Origin: Paraburkholderia diazotrophica
GTDB taxonomy: Bacteria > Pseudomonadota > Gammaproteobacteria > Burkholderiales > Burkholderiaceae
Assembly (NCBI RefSeq): GCF_900108945.1
Contig: NZ_FNYE01000003.1
Span: 310,001 to 374,000 of the forward strand
Length of the DNA stretch: 64,000 nucleotides
Direction: 5' to 3'
Both the position numbers and the translations under genes were made by a program. The notes under the pieces were generated by a model, which worked only from the letters and a program-made list of their open reading frames with translations, was not told where the DNA came from and did no database searches. Positions 61,027-64,000 of this stretch are shown here, piece after piece; the stretch's first letter is position 1; every line of letters begins with the position of its first letter.

Positions 61027-64000
61027 ACGTGCGCCGCGTAGCACGCACTTGCGCATTTCGCCGATCGCGCGCGAGGGGTGCGCTCGCCGCTATCACGAGC
61101 CTGGTCGTGTTCACGGGATTCGCGTCCGTCGCCGCGCAGGCGTCGGTTGCTGCTGCACCCGCGGGGCGGGCGCGGCCCGCGTCCGGTGCCTCCATGCCGC
61201 CCGCGCTCGCAAGCGATGTCGCGCAGCGATTGCCCGCCGACGCCCAGCGTCTGCTCGCGGCTGCGCGCATGTGGTCGACCAAGCATCGCGACGATCTGGC
61301 TTCGCAGTCGATCGATAAGGCACTGCTGATCGCGCCCGATGCGCCCGATCTGCTGGCCGAGCAGGCGCGCATTCAATTGAGGATCGGACGCACTCGCGAA
61401 GCGCAGGACGCGCTCGCGCGTCTGCGACGGCAGTCGCCTGGCAGCGCGCAGACGGAAGCGCTCGCCGACGAATTGCGCGTCGCGACGAGCGGCCGTGAGG
61501 AGTTCGCCACGATCCGTCTGCTTGCGCGAAGCGGCCAGTCGGCCGAGGCCGCGCGAAGGCTCGTCGCGCTGTTTCCACATGGCGCGTCGCCTGGCCCGCT
61601 CGGTGTCGAGTATTACCAGATTCTCTCCGGCACGAAGGAAGGCAGGGTGCTCGCCGTCGATGGGCTGCGCCAGCGCATTGCCGCGAACCCTGACGACGTC
61701 GATGCGATGCTCGTTCTCGCCGGGCTGCTGAACGGCAGCAGCGACACACGCGCGGAGGCGAATCGTCTCGCGTGGCGGCTTGCGTTGAGACCAGACGCCG
61801 ATCACGCCGCGGCCATGAACGTCTGGCGTCACGTGCTGCAATCGGCGGGTGCAGATCCGGCCTATCGCGATGCGTTGCGCGCCTGGCTTGCGCTGGTACC
61901 CGATGACGCGGAGTTCCAGGACCGCGTGGCGGCGATCGATGCCCGGCTCGACGCACAGCGCCGGCTCGAACGAGACCCGGACTATATCGCGCAGCAGCGC
62001 GGGCTCAAGGCGCTTGCACGCGGCGATCTCGCCAGCGCGGAGCCGCTTCTCGCCCAGGCTGCCCACGCGCGGGCCGACGACGCGAACGCAGTCGGCGGCC
62101 TCGGGCTCGCGCGGATGCGCGAGGGACGGCGCGACGAAGCACGCGTGTTGTTTCTGCGCGCAGCCGCGCTCGACGCGGACGATCGCGGCAAATGGGAAGG
62201 TCTCGCGCGCACGGCGGCATTCTGGGGCACGCTCGCCGATGGCCGCGCAGCAGCGGCAGCGGGCCGTGCGCAGGACGCGGCGAACGCCGCGCGCGCCGCT
62301 CTCGCGATGCAACCGGACAGTCCCGATGCAAAACTGCTGCTTGCCGATGCGTTGCTTGCACAGCACGACTGGCAGGGCGCGGAGCCGTTGCTGCGCAGCC
62401 TCTTGTCGGCGCGCGCGCCTGGTCTCGGCGCTGTGCGCAGCATGCAGACGCTGCTCGATCAGACGGGCCGCGGCGAGCAGTTCGGACCGCTGATCGAGGC
62501 GCTGCGCAGCCGCTTCAGCGACCCGGCAGACAGGCGCAGCCTCGATGCGATGCGCGGCGGCGTGCTCGCGGACGAGGCTTCGCGCGAGGCCGCGCAGGGC
62601 AAGCTGGGTCCCGCCGCGCAGCGTTACGAGGCTTCGCTGCGGCTCTCACCCGATGCGCCATGGACGCGCTTTGCGCTCGCGCGGCTCTATCGCGACATCG
62701 GGTTGCCGCAACTCGGGCGCGACGTGATGAACGATGGCATGAAGCAGTCCGCGTCGCCGGAGATGTTCTATGCGAGCGCGCTCTATCTGAATTCCATCGA
62801 CGATGTGGCGGGAGCGAAGCAGGCACTCGCGCGCGTCGACGACGCCGGGCGCAGCGAGAGCATGCGCGCGCTCGCGCGCACGCTCGATGCGCAACTGACG
62901 CTGACAGGCGCGCGTGCCGCGTTCGCATCCGGCGACCGGGCTGGCGCGACGCGCATGCTCGAACATGCCGAAACGCTATCAGCCGACGACCCCGATATGT
63001 TGGCGGGCGTCGGCACGATGTTGATCGATGCGGGCGACGCGGATCGCGGTCTTGCCTTGCTGCGGGACTGGATTCGCGCGAACCCCGCGCGCGCGGATGC
63101 GGGCGTGCGCCTGCGATACGGCGACCTGCTCGGGCACGCGCGCCGCGACGCCGAGCTTGATAGCTGGCTCGCGCAGATTCGAGCGATAGACGGACTCGAC
63201 GAAAGCGAGCGCTCGCGGCTCGAAGATCAGGCGCTGCGTCTTGCGTTGCGCGAGATCGACGATGCACTGGACAGCGACGACTACGCGCGCGCGCAGCGCT
63301 TGCTCGCTCGCGTCAGCGCCGCGGGCCAGCGCGATCCGCGCTATGCGCTCGAGGTCGCCGATGTGCAACGTGCGCAGGGGCACTACGACGCGGCTCGCGC
63401 GGCGCTCGCGCCATTGCTCGCCGCTACGCCCAATAACGCGGACGCACAGCTTGCGCTTGCGCGCATCGAGGCGGAAGACGGCGAACGGCGCGCTGCCCTT
63501 GCCGTCGTGCGGCGCGTCGTCGATGCGGCTCCCGAGGACGATGTCGACACGCGCATTTCGGCAGCCCGCCGGCTGTCCGTGCTGGGCCAGTACACGGAAG
63601 CCGGACAGATCACGGACGCCTTGCGTGTCGCTTATCCGGGGCGAGCGGACGTCACGGTGCAGGCGGGCCGCATTGCACAGGATCTCGGTCATTATCAGGA
63701 AGCCGAATCGTTGTACCGGATGTCGGCGCGTGAAGAGAAGCTGGCGGGCGTGACTTCTGACGCTGCCGACGGCACGCCCGCGCAGGCCGCGCTAGCCGGG
63801 CTGCAGCAGCGCCGCGATCCGATGATCGAAGCCGGCGTGCTGCCCGCGTACAAGTCGGGCGACGCGGGCATCTCCGAGTTTCACGCGTGGCAGGCGCCCG
63901 TGTACGTGCAGATCCCGTATCGCTATGACGGACACTTCTTCGCGCATATCGATACCGTGACACTCGATGCCGGCAAGCTGTCGTTGGGCGACTGGCCCAA
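61023..64000 (+). CDS. bcsC: Cellulose synthase outer-membrane export protein BcsC, partial
   Basis: At least 992 residues, open at the right edge. After a signal-like N-terminus (about 20-40, ending near VAAQA) come many TPR-type helical repeats (for example AQRLLAAARMWSTKHRDD; ALARGDLASAEPLLAQAAHA), which span the periplasm. Near the edge the C-terminal domain that forms the outer-membrane barrel begins (FHAWQAPVYVQIPYRYDGHF). The best start is TTG at 61023, 6 bases after GGAGG (61012-61016) and overlapping the bcsZ stop; GTG at 61029 is the alternative. It exports cellulose with BcsB. Confidence 0.9.
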   Translation, partial: MNVRRVARTCAFRRSRARGALAAITSLVVFTGFASVAAQASVAAAPAGRARPASGASMPPALASDVAQRLPADAQRLLAAARMWSTKHRDDLASQSIDKALLIAPDAPDLLAEQARIQLRIGRTREAQDALARLRRQSPGSAQTEALADELRVATSGREEFATIRLLARSGQSAEAARRLVALFPHGASPGPLGVEYYQILSGTKEGRVLAVDGLRQRIAANPDDVDAMLVLAGLLNGSSDTRAEANRLAWRLALRPDADHAAAMNVWRHVLQSAGADPAYRDALRAWLALVPDDAEFQDRVAAIDARLDAQRRLERDPDYIAQQRGLKALARGDLASAEPLLAQAAHARADDANAVGGLGLARMREGRRDEARVLFLRAAALDADDRGKWEGLARTAAFWGTLADGRAAAAAGRAQDAANAARAALAMQPDSPDAKLLLADALLAQHDWQGAEPLLRSLLSARAPGLGAVRSMQTLLDQTGRGEQFGPLIEALRSRFSDPADRRSLDAMRGGVLADEASREAAQGKLGPAAQRYEASLRLSPDAPWTRFALARLYRDIGLPQLGRDVMNDGMKQSASPEMFYASALYLNSIDDVAGAKQALARVDDAGRSESMRALARTLDAQLTLTGARAAFASGDRAGATRMLEHAETLSADDPDMLAGVGTMLIDAGDADRGLALLRDWIRANPARADAGVRLRYGDLLGHARRDAELDSWLAQIRAIDGLDESERSRLEDQALRLALREIDDALDSDDYARAQRLLARVSAAGQRDPRYALEVADVQRAQGHYDAARAALAPLLAATPNNADAQLALARIEAEDGERRAALAVVRRVVDAAPEDDVDTRISAARRLSVLGQYTEAGQITDALRVAYPGRADVTVQAGRIAQDLGHYQEAESLYRMSAREEKLAGVTSDAADGTPAQAALAGLQQRRDPMIEAGVLPAYKSGDAGISEFHAWQAPVYVQIPYRYDGHFFAHIDTVTLDAGKLSLGDWP

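Overview
The window reads as a chromosomal stretch of a Burkholderiaceae bacterium, most likely Paraburkholderia, Caballeronia or a close relative. The clues are high GC, strong G/C preference at third codon positions, lysine/alanine-rich chromatin proteins, MocR-type regulators, a phasin-like protein and a bcs cellulose locus. This assignment is inferred from gene content, not from a database search. I saw no rRNA, tRNA, CRISPR array, prophage or insertion sequence.

Layout. 1-3520: the end of a Liv-type amino-acid ABC transporter (permease tail, two ATPases, binding protein), closed by a 12-bp tandem repeat and a terminator. 3577-7913: small proteins, a lysine-rich DUF6496 protein with a sigma-54-like promoter, and a divergent omega-aminotransferase/MocR pair. 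8187-12476: a diguanylate cyclase operon, a LysE exporter and a GNAT protein. 12527-16397: a LysR/GST pair and a three-domain FAD/2Fe-2S oxidoreductase. 16414-18652: a DUF4142 - cupredoxin - ECF sigma operon, with a three-copy hairpin repeat behind it. 18746-23153: MarR/ClC and HPP-CBS membrane proteins and a phasin-like gene. 24254-31627: cluster A, with a zinc metallopeptidase, a giant transglutaminase/DUF2126 protein, an ATP-grasp/alpha-E fusion and a second transglutaminase. 31724-36964: two tandem MarR genes and an EmrAB/outer-membrane efflux system sharing a palindromic operator. 37032-39680: thiolase, ketopantoate reductase-like protein and a small membrane protein. 39760-47680: an OprD porin, the oppABCDF operon and an XRE-cupin regulator. 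48447-52325: POT peptide transporter, a second MocR regulator and an HU protein with a histone-H1-like tail. 52697-56006: cluster B, unfused ATP-grasp, alpha-E and transglutaminase. 56852-64000: dgkA and bcsB-bcsZ-bcsC, running off the right edge.

Most notable: two paralogous ATP-grasp/alpha-E/transglutaminase clusters lie about 21 kb apart. In the fused copy the ATP-grasp half has lost the lysine, glycine-rich loop and asparagine that the unfused copy keeps, which suggests a division of labour. Other leads are a three-site MarR operator family (GTGCATAYGCAC), one site containing a start codon and two next to possibly leaderless genes; a BcsZ with Asn in place of the expected catalytic-base Asp; a bcs operon without bcsA nearby; a sigma-54-type promoter before a chromatin-like protein; and an ECF sigma operon with a matching promoter but no visible anti-sigma factor.
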